The translations under genes were made by a program, and so were the position numbers. Source: Verpa conica (lineage: Eukaryota > Ascomycota > Pezizomycetes > Pezizales > Morchellaceae). From it: a DNA stretch of 64,000 nt. Below, piece after piece: positions 45,389 to 57,890 of the stretch. The notes beneath the pieces are model-generated. The model saw only the letters and a program-made list of their open reading frames with translations. It was not told the DNA's origin and did no database searches. Positions within the stretch are counted from its first letter, which is position 1, and each line of letters begins with the position of its first letter. Location of the stretch: NCBI GenBank assembly GCA_033030425.1, contig JAUFSD010000007.1, forward strand, positions 1,364,001 to 1,428,000. Direction: 5' to 3'.

Positions 45389-46505
45389 TTTTATAGGATG
45401 TAATAACACGGAGTAGCCGCTTTATACCTTGCAGTCCTGGTTATTGAAGCTCTAAGACCCGCGATCCTCCGTTGCAAAGTTAAAAGGTTAGGGGAAAGGA
45501 GGCTCTCAAGAGGGGCCTTTAATATATCTTTTTTGCGGGGAATGTAGTGAAAAGAGGAGGGCAACAAAGAAGTTCACGTGGCAAAATCGTGTCCTAAATC
45601 TGCGTTGACGGTCCGACCCGCCTCAACTCTCCAAAGAAGTTCTTCGAGTTAGTAGAGCTACGGGAGATGCTATGATTGTCCCAGAGTTCCGACGTTGAAC
45701 CGGGAAAGCGACAGGGGTTCAACTTACCCCTTCCCGGCGATCATGGGATATCAGTCTAGGCGGGTTTGAAATCAATCCAGGCCCAGTTCTTTGCTTGGCA
45801 AACACAAACTAGAGATTATTCATTTATTCGAACCTTAATCCTATTCACACTTCTACTACCACCCCAATTCCTATTGCTCCAATGCCCTGATTCCTCGGGC
45901 GCGTTGAAATCTTACAGTTCGATTCTATCTAGCAGTTATTGCACGAGAACCCATCACCGAGATTAAGAATTACCATTGATCACTCTTATATCAGGTCTTG
46001 GATTCTCGGCGCTAGAACACATGTGAAAATACGCTTTACTATATAAACTGATTATTTCGCCGATAATAACTAGAGGGCAGGCACAGCCTCGCCCCATACT
46101 CTATACTCATGATGTCTATGACTAGTCTATGATCTCATATGGATTAACCACTGTCGGCCATAATTCAACGATATCTTTTCCGGAAATAGACGAGAGCACT
46201 TCAAAACCCCGCATCGCGTCACACCACCTCACTACCTGCATGCTGATATCCCGGTAACTGCCGCGAGAGAACGCACATTTATACTTGCCTCCGCTGATCT
46301 TGCCAAATAGCAAAAAGCAGGAATCAATTAAACTAAGTGTCCAGCACACGATGAGGCAGCCCGTAACGATAATCCTTCCCCGCTTTTCCAGATTTTATAA
46401 AGAACGTATATGTACTTTACCTATCTACTACCTACAATCAACACCCCTCTCTTTGCATTTCTAGGCCTAATTCCATCTACAAGTACTTCAAGAGCTTCAT
46501 TAATA
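45389..46505. promoter_or_regulatory. Divergent region between the epimerase/reductase and aldehyde dehydrogenase genes
   Basis: About 1.1 kb holding the promoters of two outward-facing genes. The open frames within it show no protein character. No defined motif is claimed. Confidence 0.4.
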
Positions 46506-49118
46506 ATGACACTTCCGCTATTCAAAGAACTCATTGCTCCCAATGGCAAAAAGATCCATCAGCCACTTGGTAGATGTTCCATCCTTTAGTACTTTGGCCA
46601 TTGCTTACTCCAACCTAGGACTTTTTATCAACAATGAATTCGTTAAGTCACAGTCTGGAGAGACTCTTACTACCATTAGCCCAACGTACTCCTACCTTAA
46701 GATTTTACCGTTTCTCTGCTAATTGACTCTAGTGATGAATCCGAGATCACCGATGTTTATGCCGCGGATGCTGTAGATATAGACATTGCAGTGAAAGCTG
46801 CCCGTGCAGCCTTCCTAAACCCTACTTGGTGTGATATAGATCCCGCCGAGCGTGGCCAACTCCTCTATAACCTTGCGGAGCTAGTTCAGAAACACGATGA
46901 ACAACTAGCTACAATAGAGACTTGGGATATGGGAAAGCCATACTCTGTTGCCAAGTCGGAAGATGTCAAAGACTCTGCTGATGTATTCAGGTAAGTTTTC
47001 TCGGGAATAGTAGGGGTATTTGTTCCTAAATTCTAATAATACTGACTGAACAGGTACTATGCTGGTTGGGCTGATAAGATCGAAGGCCGTACCATTGATG
47101 TTGGCCCGAATAAGCTTGCGTATACTATACACCACCCAGTTGGGGTTTGGTATGTGACATGATATCTCCAGATCTAACAAGAGCTGACTCATGACTATAA
47201 ATTTTTAGTGGCCAAAGTAGAACCCCTAATACCTTTCATTAACAAGTCATGCTAATCAAGAAGTCATTCCTTGGAACTACCCTTTAATGGTAAACTAACC
47301 CGCCCTATTCTTGATTCTCACTTCGTCGAATTAATTTTGAATCATTATTTGCAATATCTGTAATTTATGCTAACAGATTTAATCAGATGGCGGCCTGGAA
47401 GTTAGCACCAGCGCTCGCATGCGGCAATACAGTTGTCCTCAAATCAGCTGAACAAACTCCACTCTCAGCTCTCTACCTTGCGCAGCTTGTCAAGGAAGCC
47501 GGGTTCCCTCCGGGCGTTGTTAACATCGTTTCTGGGTACGGTAAAACTGCTGGTGCAGCGATTGCTGGCCATGAAAATATCGACAAAATAGCTTTCACTG
47601 GGTCAACGGCTACTGCTAAGCATATCATGAAGGCTGCTAGCGTAAATTTGAAGAATATGTTTGTCATCCCCATCCCTGGCACAATTCTTCCTGTAGGGAG
47701 GCCCTCTGATCACTGAAGTATCTTTGGGAGCTTCATACGATTAATCCCTATGATTTCATAACTATCCTATGTTGATATTACTAAAGAGGCCCTATGGCCA
47801 CTATTGCTCTCTTGGTTGGAACTAACATCATGTAGCACCTTGGAGACTGGCGGGAAGAGCCCCTTGATTGTTTTTGAAGACGCAGATTTGGAACAGGCTG
47901 TTAAGTGGGGACATGTTGGTGTCATGTATAACATGGGCCAGGTTTGCACTGCTACCTCTAGAATCCTCGTGCATGAGAGTATTTATGACAAGGTAAAGCT
48001 ATCTCCTGATCCATATTGTTAATTTAATCCTAATCATCAATACAGTTTGTCGAACAAATCAAAAAAGTAACTGCAAAGGTCTCTGTTGTTGGAGACCCAT
48101 TTGCCGAAAGCACTTTCCAAGGTCCGCAAGTGTCTAAGCAACAGCATGAACGTATTCTGTCTTACATCGAACATGGGAAGGCCGAGGGTGCTACCCTCAT
48201 TTCTGGAGGAACTCCCCACGGAGAAAAGGGATTTTTCATGAGTCCGACAATCTTTGCTGATGTGAAAGACCACTACAAAATTAATCAGGAAGAAGTATTC
48301 GGTCCATTCCTCGTTGTTGACAAATTTAAGACCCAGGAGGAGGCTATTACGAGGGCGAACTGTACATCGTATGGCTTAGGGGCAGCAATTTTCACAAAAG
48401 ATATTACAAGAGCACACAGGGTCGCTGCAAAGCTTGAGAGTGGGATGGTTTGGATCAATAGGTGATTTATACCAAGACCCGCGGCACTCATGAAACACTA
48501 ACAAGTCTCTACAGTACCAACGACCACCACCGTGCTGTACCGTTTGGGTAAGTGTTTATCAATTTCATTTTTTTTTTCTTTTCCTGCATATCGGGCCATT
48601 TTCCGTGAGAACGTCTCCCACTATTGGACGGGCGACTGGCGTCTTCCAATAACTTGGTTTTGCATCTCAGCCACTGCCGTAGTGCGGTATGTCCGATTGG
48701 GCCTGCCGATTTATATAGGCCATATCCCTAGAAGGATAGAAAAAGCAAAGTATAGTTAAGAACTGCGTGCACACTGTGCCCTGCGGATACTCCCGCGCCG
48801 CTTTTCGTTGCGCCATCTGCAAGCGACAGATTGCCAAATCCCGGGGTTGCTGAATTTACGTCTGCCTGTATCAGCACTTTATTTGAATCACCATGTCGCA
48901 CTACGTTACCATAAGCGAATCGTGCTGACCAACATTGGGAATGCTATAGAGGCGTCAAGCAATCCGGTATTGGCAGAGAACTCGGACAGTACGCTCTAAC
49001 AGCTTACACGAACGCCAAAGCGGTGCATGGTGAGTTGTATTCCAATCTCCGACGGAGGTTCTCCGCGGCGACTTTCCATTGCTGATCCATCATAGTCAAC
49101 CTGGGAACCGTGCTCTAG
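46506..49118 (+). CDS. NAD(P)-dependent aldehyde dehydrogenase
   Basis: Aldehyde dehydrogenase of the cytosolic/mitochondrial class that oxidises aldehydes to acids. About ten exons, total length near 500 residues. It opens [20 protein letters not shown] and splices to [18 protein letters not shown]. Landmarks: PVGVCGQ and IPWNYPLM (Asn for the oxyanion hole) across two short introns, [35 protein letters not shown] (cofactor loop), [19 protein letters not shown] (general-base Glu; LELGG is usual, here LETGG) and [12 protein letters not shown] with the nucleophilic Cys. Then come [10 protein letters not shown], a final SGMVWINSTND, and the tail [20 protein letters not shown], ending NLGTVL. 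The intron before GVKQSGIG (48548-48949, 402 nt) is much longer than the others. Substrate unknown. Confidence 0.9.
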
Positions 49119-50301
49119 GGAAAAGTCTTATAGTTCATCCGGTATGACACAGACCTTGCAAAATTCTCTTCTTGCCATTCTACTGGGTTTGTGGGGGTCA
49201 TGACCGTGGGATGGGAGTTTGGAGATTTTAGTTTCAACTGTTTGTCACCTCTTCCTGGATATAGTAATCTTACATAAGGAAAATGCTTTTCTTTTCTCTT
49301 GCCTTCATATTTCCCCATGATCTACAATGGAAGGGGTATAGGTATAGGTAACAAGTAATTCATGAGGTATGGTTACGTTATTGGTAAAGTGGGTTGTGAC
49401 GTGATTTTTATGATGTGTGCTTTCGTCCTAAAATACAAGAGAATAGGAGTGTTAAGGGATTGGTACCGACCTTACCTGCGTTTGATAAAATCTCCCTCAG
49501 TAGAATTTAGTAGCTCAGTACACATGATATAATGCTGTTCAGACTGGAGCAGGCCCCTTCTTTTTGGCTAGTAGCTTCTCGCTATGATCTCATTCATGCC
49601 TTACCAATAGTGTTGACAATAACAGCGGTGAGCTTTGTGGACAGCTGAACAAGCATGCGTTGTGTCACCAAGGACTTACTCGGGCTTGGCATACAACAGA
49701 ATCACTGTACCGTATGGCGAGAGAATCCGATCACTGAACGGGAGAAAGATCTACGCGGACGGGCATTCAGATCCCGAATACTCAGCATCGGCAGCACATA
49801 TAGGCGGTACAGCCGTAGAGCGCCGGTGTCGTGCTGAGCTTCTGTATTTACTTTTTCAAAAAGTCATTAACGCAGACGGGATGGGGGTCTTTATGGGAAC
49901 GAGCTCTACAGGGATCCTATTACCCCGCGTGTTCGTTCTGTCTGCCTGATTCCGAATCTCTGATATGAGATTCGAGCACAGTGCACAAATGGCATCCTGC
50001 TCTAACTTTCTTTTTCTTTTGCTGCCTACTTTACTTGGCTGGGAAGGCTGCCGCTTTAACCCCATCCCGCATCACCTTGCCGGATTCCACCCATTAGCTA
50101 GCTGGCTGTATGTGGGTCCACGGGCAACAGTGCGGTATTGTCTCGGAAGTATTACTGCAATCATGACGATGAGGATTCTCGAGTGCTTTGACAGCTAAAT
50201 AGCTTAGCTGGCCCCAAGACCACCCATTAAACTAATAATTCTTTTTTCTTTCTCCCCGAAGGTCGTACTTGAGGTTGAATGGTATATATATACTTGTTCT
50301 C
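49119..50301. other. Intergenic, no recognised gene
   Basis: Moderately GC-rich stretch (49620-50200) with overlapping open frames on both strands, none with recognisable domains or splice-supported extension. Confidence 0.4.
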
Positions 50302-50552
50302 CTGGGAAAGAACTAGAAAAACAAGGGGGGGGTACGCACGGAGGTGTCTCGGGAGTTCAAATCCACCTAGTAACCCCAAATAAGGTAAATAACAAGCTAT
50401 TAACCCTATTTTTATAGCGACTCAAGAAGCTTCCGTTACCAGAAATGGTATATCATTGAGTAAATAGTGTCAAAATACATGCTTCCGCCACTTAAACACC
50501 CCCCGGTCGTACCTGTGCGCGCCCCCCTTGTCTTCTGGTTCTTTCCTGGAGG
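50302..50552. mobile_element. MITE, family C copy 2
   Basis: Arms CTGGGAAAGAACTAGAAAAA, followed by CAAGGGGGG (50302-50331), and their inverse at 50520-50552 (CCCCCCTTGTCTTCTGGTTC, then TTTCCTGG). The GAAAGAAC(T/C)AGAA core matches the element at 41045-41153, but the interiors differ. Non-coding. Confidence 0.7.
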
Positions 50553-52316
50553 AGGATAGAATTAGGCATACCTCTTATTGGCTTTAGTTTGAAACTGTGT
50601 CTTAGTTGGCCTACTTTACGGGTTCAGGTGCTCCAAGTAGCTGTGCCCGCAAAGTGCGTACTCTACCGGCCGGGTATGCTGTTTCAAACACGGCACGACA
50701 TTCCCCCTCCCAAGAATTTTTTTCTTTCTTTCTCTGTTGATCGCAAATCATTCTAATAGCTATAGTACCAACATCACAGTCGTTCAGAGGGAAGTCAAAA
50801 CAAGACGACAAAGAAGAACTACAGTTCAAGCAGATATTACTCTCTAGATGAAGTTCACTGTTCATACTGACTATAACCTGTCTCGCTTGCTTGCCAACGG
50901 GCTGTCAATTCACAATCCCAGCAGTGTAGCGCATCATGCAAGGCAAATCAACCTTAAACTTGCCTTGCCTTATAATCCTATCTCGTTTGCCCAGCTAGCC
51001 CCCTTAGAGTGGTAGGCGGGAAATAGGCATGGGCGGTCCGCCGTCCAACAAGTTCTGCCAGATCCTTGAACGCTGTAGGATAAGCCTTACTTCTCCTCGG
51101 CGAGGGCGGCAGCGGCTGTAGAGTAAATAGCGGTTCGATTATAATCCGCATTCAGGCACGAAACGTTGTGGAGCTGAAAGATGGATGTGGGGTGAAAGCG
51201 GAGGTAGATGCAATGGTATGTAGGAGGGTCCACGGTCCACCTATAGCTCGAAGTAGCTCGGCTTATGCAGTGTACAGCGCTGGGTTCGTAGTGCATAAAG
51301 AAGATGCAGGTCTTGGACAGGGTGTCTTTATTGGGGGCGAAAACCTCGAGAAGCACACCTATCGATTGGTGGAAATGGTATTTGTTATTTATGCCACCCT
51401 AAGTGCATCTGTAAGTGGGCTTCTCCGAGCTATGCTCTATTTTTTCTGTCACTTTTTTCTAGATATATCGGTACCCAACAGTGGCAGCGGATCAAAATAC
51501 AGTAACAACGCAGAGAATTTTATGGGGGCGAGAATAACTCTCCAGGGGGCTGTGGGTCTTTGAGTCTCTTGTTCCTTTTTCTTCTGATGCTATATTCAAA
51601 AATTGTCCTTATATTTGTCACACATTTTAGTACAATGTGCAGAGTTGATAATACACATGTCAAACCTGCGTGTGATCATGATCTTAGTTGTGGTATTGCG
51701 ATCCACGTGCCCGCACGCCTATCATATCTCTCCCGTTTATCGGAACCAGGGGCATCTCGAGACCGCTCTGCCGCTCTTGCGTTCTAGTTTACATCTCATC
51801 TAATCTCGGCACATTATCCTCAAAGTCCGGCTTTAGTCCTAAGGGTTCAGGGTTTTTATCGGGAAAATCCTCCTAAAGAAACCGTAAGTTTTTTTTTTAT
51901 TACAATTGCCAAATAATATACCTAAATATAGCCCAGGTAGGAGGTTACCCCATAATGAGCACGCTCTGTGAGGCTTCAACTCCATTTCTGGGCTATCGGC
52001 CCGAGGAACCGAAGCGCGAGAAAAAGCGTTTCCTATTTGCGTCACCCTGCCGCAACGCGGGGTTACATTTTTCCTTGACTGCCCTACGCGGTTTCGTGCA
52101 AACAACTATCCGAACGGCTCGAATGAGTCTGGTAGATTGTATTTTACAAGCACAGGCATACTGCATAAAAAACTCTCATGTACAAGAGACTTACTCCCGA
52201 TTTTTCTGCACTTGAGGCCATTTTTTTTATTATAAATCGACGGTTCCTCCTGTTGTAAAAGTTTATCGTATCAACTTGAAGCCCCTACGAGAGAATCAAC
52301 AGCCAATTATACAGAA
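50553..52316. other. Intergenic, no recognised gene
   Basis: Several open frames (for example 51168-51563 on plus, 50611-50865 on minus) lack protein-family features and are not supported. The SMP-30 promoter lies at the right end. Confidence 0.4.
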
Positions 52317-53783
52317 ATGACAGGAATTGAGACCTACAAAATCTTGGAGGTAAGTGGTTTGATAGTCTAAACCTAGTCGCTCAGCTGGTAGTCACTCAAA
52401 AGGAGCACACTCTAACGGAGGGGGATCGGATTAGCCCTATCTCCACACAGAATGCTCATTAGGGGAAGGCCCATACTATGAAGAATCTACCGGCGAGCTG
52501 CGCTTTGTCGACATTATCAAGAAGGAAATACATTCTGTCAATGTTGAAAAAGGACCAACCACTCACAAGGTGGTAAAGTTGGATTATTCGGTTGGGTATG
52601 TGCGGGGATTAAAATATTCTTCTAAAATCTATGCTGATGAAAGAGGTGTGGGTCGAGCAAACGAGATTTACTGACTGCGTTACTGTGGGGGCTTTTTCAT
52701 AGTATAACAGCGGATATCGAAAGCCACGAGGGGGAGTATGTAGTTGCTGCAAAACTGGGATTTGCCATCTTCAATAAGTCTACCAGACAACTGCGATATA
52801 TCAAAAAGGTTTATGATGATCAAGCCACAGCTGAAAGGTTCGCTTCCGCAGCTCTGTAGCGAGATTACTTTGTCATACTCATGACCTAGATTTGTTGACG
52901 GTTGACGCTATAGAATGAGGTTCGAATCTCCGGTCGTTTGACGTATAACGGTCTTGCTAAACTAGGTGGAAACTTATTGCACGTGAGTAGGTTTAACGAC
53001 GGAAATGTTGATTCAAAAGGTCGTTTCTGGGCAGGGACTATGTATGAGTGAGTAATGAGACAATCCTACTCGTCTTTTACCGAATTCGACTGACTCCTCC
53101 GAACTTGCCGCGCAGTTTCCACTCTGGAGAACCACAACCAGAAGGTAGTCCGAAGTTCATCTCATTCCCTCATAATAACTGCCGAACGGCATGGTGATCG
53201 AGTCCAAATGATAGGATGTGTGTTTCGCCTGGATCCCGATTTGACGTTACACCGAATGATTGAAAATGTTTGCATTCCAAACGGCATGGGTTGTAAGATC
53301 ACCTAATTATACACCAATATAAAGAGATAGACACTAAGTAATTGGGCAGGGAGTCCTGACGATCAAACGTTCTACTTTACGGACTCACCGTCGAAAAGCA
53401 TTGTCGCTTATGATTTCGACGCCGAGAGTGGCAATATCTCAAATAAACGTACCTTCTTTACTCTGAACGATGGAAATGCTGTTCCCGATGGCTGTACTAT
53501 AGATTCGGAAGGTTACCTCTGGGTAGCGATTCACGAAGGTAGCCGCGTTATACGTGTTTCCCCAGAGGGTAAACAGGTCGCTGAGGTCACTATGGATGCT
53601 TGGAAGATAACTTGCCCGGTTTTTGGGGGCCCTAACAATGATGAGCTTTTTATCACATCGGCTGGTGTAGGCCCCGATGACCCGAAGCCCGAGGGTTGTA
53701 AGGATAATGGGGCTGTATTTCGCTTCAAGACATCCACGACAGGGCTGCCGGCAAACAAATTTGTTTTGTCTGCAAAGCCATGA
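52317..53783 (+). CDS. SMP-30/gluconolactonase/regucalcin-like protein
   Basis: Six-bladed beta-propeller lactonase-like protein of the SMP-30 family; family members hydrolyse sugar lactones using one divalent metal. About seven exons. It starts MTGIETYKILE; the first junction is uncertain, since a plain GTAAGT donor breaks the frame, while a GTGGTT donor four bases later gives LEVKCSLGEGPYYEE. Metal-ligand regions are recognisable: Glu in GEGPYYE, Asn in CIPNGMGWSPDD (rebuilt across an intron) and Asp in PDGCTIDSEGYLWVA. Further blocks are LRFVDIIKKEIHSV, GITADIESHEGEYVVA, ERFNDGNVDSKGRFWAGTMY and FHSGEPQPEGCVFRLDPD, with the C-terminal PVFGGPNNDELFITSAG. The spliced protein has roughly 300 residues, normal for the family. 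Substrate unknown. Confidence 0.88.
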
Positions 53784-56700
53784 TGGAAATTTCAATGGTA
53801 CGCCCGGATATATTGTTTCCTAAATTTTACGCTAGCGATTGTTTAGTGTGTTCGTAAATGAGATGTATCATACGAAATAGAAATACCTATGTAGACCAAA
53901 AAACAACAAAGCGATCTCATGTATCACGCAGGAGGAGTGGAGAATTTATCTTGTGGATAAGAAGTTGAGTGGAGGTTGGTTGTTGACGGTCGATCGGAAC
54001 GACTTGCTCCTTTAATGAGAGTCTGTTATGCGCGTGCCAGCGACATCCCATGGCCCAACGTCAAGTTTCCAACGACGGGCCAATTGGTATTCTCGATTCC
54101 CGACAACACCACACACTGCCGTCTTGATCGGGTTTTTGTACACCCAACACACTGATTCACCGCAAAAGGAAGCAGTTGGAACGAAGCTCTAAGCAGCGAA
54201 GAGAGATGGACGGTACGCAGCTCATTTCGGATAAAGGTTGCTGAGCCCTCATTCTGATCTGCGTTGAAATTAGGCAAACCGATCTTTCCGTGCTTCCAGA
54301 AACGGCTCTCCGGAACCTGTCTTCGTGACTTTCCAGAAGCGTGCGTGCTCCCACGGAAAAGCAGCGTCCGGCTCGCTGCTGGTTGGGGGTGGAGCTTTGG
54401 TATCTTTTCCCTACAAATGATACTCTTCTTCCTCCTTGGTTACGCTATGACTGTTATGCAACTATGATGTTTTCTTAGTGACCCGCGACCACACCGCACC
54501 CAGTCCAACGGATCGTCGTCCGAGATACAGGCCTGTGGAAGGACTGAAAGTTTGGAACGCTTGCGAATTGCCCTGCCGGGTTTAGGCTCATGTTCTGTTT
54601 CCTTGTTTTTGGGGCTCGTGGGGGTTTAAAGCGATTCCGCTTCTGGGGAATTCTGAACTGGATTCGCTCAGACCTCTTGGAGTGTGGTGGGTTTAATCTA
54701 TCCGTGGTTTTGGTTTCCCGCAAGGAACAGGGGTTCGTTCGTAAACTATTACGATGACAGCGGGAGCAATGGGCCGGCCTGAGTAACCTAGTCGGAGATT
54801 TTCTCGGTTTCTCTCTAGGTAGGCCCCAGGCGTGGTGAATAGAGTATCTCATCTGAGGGATCTCTCTGACAGAGGTGATCGGATACATCATACTGTCGAC
54901 ATCGTACAAATGTAAGATAGCCTGTCCCATTCATGTATGGTGTGTCTGGATGATGGACCTACCTGCCTACTGACGGATGGATGTTGTGGTTGTTTCTTCT
55001 GCATGCCGCAGGATAATAAGCGAGGGCCATATGGGCCACCCTGACCACTCAGCGGGTCGAACCTGATATCATGTGAGCGAGTTTACATGCATGCAGGCAG
55101 ACACTCGACAGCGGTAACTATTTTTTGCAGGTGACTGACTTCGCTGGATGAGGAGCAGACACGAGGCTTCTCCACACCAACGTCCCGGCAGAAACAGCGG
55201 CACCAACCACAATAACAATAACAAAAACAACACCACCACATCGTCATCGTCATCGCCATGTTATCGTAATCTCCAGCATCTCATCTAAAGCTTTGAGAAG
55301 TAGCCAGGCTGGATGCCAGTTGGCTGCCCCTTCAAATCTCCTGGCTGTAATTATTTCCGGTATTATTTCTTGCAAATTTCATTAGCCCGTAAAAGTCCTA
55401 GATATGGCCCTAGCCCCCACTGCCTTCTTAAGCATGGGGGCGTGAGTGGTGCACACCGCCTCATCCCACGATACTGGCTTCTGGCCGGGATGTATAGCGG
55501 GATGGTGCCTGCGGCTGCTTTCGCTTCATCTTAGTGCCCGGGATCCTGGACCCTTGGACACACGAGTCAATTTGGCGTTCCTTAGGCCGATGGTCTGTGT
55601 GCCAGGCCGGCTCTCTTTGGTCCAGTTTCACTACGCTGCTGCAACTTTTGTTTTTATGGGCGTTTCTTGGGTAAATTTTGGGCTTCTCTGGGTGGGTTCA
55701 CTTTCGTTTTTCCCAGTCTTCCTAAAGTTTGGTTGGCGGTTGCACCGTTCGCTTACTCTATAGATTTCGTTCATTCTGTTGGATTAGATCCCCCCTGTAC
55801 CCTGGGAGACGCCATAATTCGCCCAGGGCTCTTATTCTCTGCTTACCGGAGTACTCAATCGTCGGGACTATTTCGATCTTCCAGCACGGTCACGCAATTC
55901 AATTTCAAATTTCCAGCCTAATCAAACACCCTCCTCATGCTCAATCATAGGCGGAGGGCCGTCCCCATACACCATTATCTCATGTCCAACATCTTGTCTA
56001 CGCAACGCAGCAGGTAGTATTAGGTATTAGGTATGTAGGCTGCCGCTAATAGCTCCGGCCAGTGGAGAGCGAGCATGGCTAAGAAGGCTAGTAAAGGGAA
56101 GGGGGAAAAAAGGAAAAAGGAAAAAAGGAAAAGCACAGACAACGACGACGTAGTGATAGTTCGGCAGTTGACGAATCTTGGGAGTTGTTTTTTAGCCCAC
56201 AGCGGCCAGAAGAACGGTGATGTCCCTAGGTCATATCTCTACTACTCTCGGGGTTCGCTCAACACTCCCTGTTATTCCCTACATACTCCTCACTAGGTAC
56301 ATAGTAGCGAGTGCGGGGGTATGAGTGTGTGTGAGTGTGTGAGTGTGTTAGTATTAGTGTGAGTGTGAGGAAACTGGGACCATCTTTGGGGACGGGCTGT
56401 ACAGAAAGGAAGGGGAAGAGGGAGGGAAAAAAAAAAAAAGAATAAGAGAAGGAATATGAATAAGAAGACGGGAGCAGCAGATGATGGGGTGTGTATGCTG
56501 TGGTCGCACCAGCAGCTCCTTTGGAACGTACTCCACCAGTTGCTAAGTTCGAGAGGTACATAACCACTATCATATTCATGTGCGAACACCCCTGGTAAGC
56601 AGACTCACGTCCTGTAGTTCCAGTTCAGTCCGCCTGTTGTTCGTCCTCTTTCTCAATCTGGGGCCCCTGCTCGCTGGCGCCCCGAGTTTCTTTTGCGTGG

Positions 56701-57890
56701 CATCCCAACCACCCAAATCCCGATTCTCATATGTCTACAAGCATACCCACTTCATACATATTATCCCATATGTACTAGCTAGAGTCGCACCCCTACCCCG
56801 GACCTTACCCATAACGACAAGAGACGGTACTATCTCATTCCCCATACAACTCACACATACATACCATACATATCCACATTCAGACATCCATTTCTCGATT
56901 CCTCCCATCCAACACAGCAGACAGTTAGCGGTGCACCAGCCAGCAGCACCAGCCAGCAAACCGTCAGACCCCATCCACGTCCTAGCGCCCTAGTGTGCTC
57001 AGGCAGGCTCGCCCAGGCAGCTGTCTGTCTCTCTATTCACCATCCAAGCAAGAACCAAGTCCACGTTTCTAGCTTCAGCCCGGCCCGTTTCCGCGCCATC
57101 TCACATCTGTGGCCTGCGCAGCTTGTTTGGATAGGTCCTCTGACGCTAGTGCTTTGCATGTTCGTTCCCCACCACTTCGATTTCGCTACCACCTCCTCAG
57201 TCTTAACTCTCGCCCATTCACTCCACTTCCCCTCGTCCGTCCTTACACACACTCTCTCTTCCTCCCTCTCTTCTTTACCCCCTCCCTCCCTCCCTCTATC
57301 ATTCTTCCCACACACCACCACCTCCCTCTCCTGTCTCGAGAGCTTGTAGCCTTCTATTCCTCGTCACACCAGGTAGTACCACTTGTGGACCGAACTATGC
57401 AGGTTTGCCTTGCAGCAGGGGGATTTGTTAAACACCAATTGCTTGCTCGAATTTTCAACTAAGGGTTATCCATTATTCACTATCCATCTCATTAATCTAC
57501 ACCAACGGAACAAATTCATCGAAAGGGGAGGGGAAAAGAGATCCTAAATAACGATTACACAAGTGGAGAAAGAAATCCGCAAACTCTCGTATACATATAT
57601 ACATAGTCTTCAGCATCCTCCTCAAGCACGAAAAAAAAAGCCCTACTACTATTGCTACTGCTACTATTATATTACTACTCGAGTCCCCTGTGAGGTCTAT
57701 CTAACACTTCACGTCAACTCTTATTTCCCCGGGACCCCTTCAAGTCGGAACGTTGGCGTTGGTAGCTCCCTTCGTTCATCCCCCTCTTCTCTTACAGTCG
57801 CCGGACTTTCTTGTTGGGCGTCGGGAGGAAGGGGAAAACCGTCGATGTACTGTCTTTGGGCAGTTTCAGAGTTCTCGGAGGAAAGACTCC
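53784..57890. promoter_or_regulatory. 4.1-kb gene-free region upstream of the bZIP gene
   Basis: No protein-like gene is seen on either strand. Simple-sequence tracts are frequent: a CAT/CGT-rich run (55200-55260), a purine run (56095-56135), GAGTGT repeats (56323-56365), an A13 tract (56426-56440) and a long CT/CCCTCC tract (57230-57340). Together with CT-rich sequence just before the start, this looks like a long promoter and 5' leader for the bZIP gene. Short upstream open frames exist in the leader, but their use is unproven. Confidence 0.5.

Noticed and set aside
50335..50365. T-loop-like AGTTCAAATCC in MITE family C copy 2
   Set aside because: No cloverleaf can be drawn around it and the sequence belongs to the arm region of the element.
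52905..52945. tRNA-like T-loop sequence (GGTTCGAATC) inside an SMP-30 intron
   Set aside because: The flanking bases do not form a T-stem or acceptor stem, and no D- or anticodon arm is present upstream.
54475..54930. 151-codon minus-strand frame
   Set aside because: Arg/Pro/Ser-rich composition typical of random translation of GC-rich DNA; no domains.
57753..57890. N-terminal extension of the bZIP frame
   Set aside because: It has no ATG before 57891, and the sequence is the CT-rich leader read in frame.
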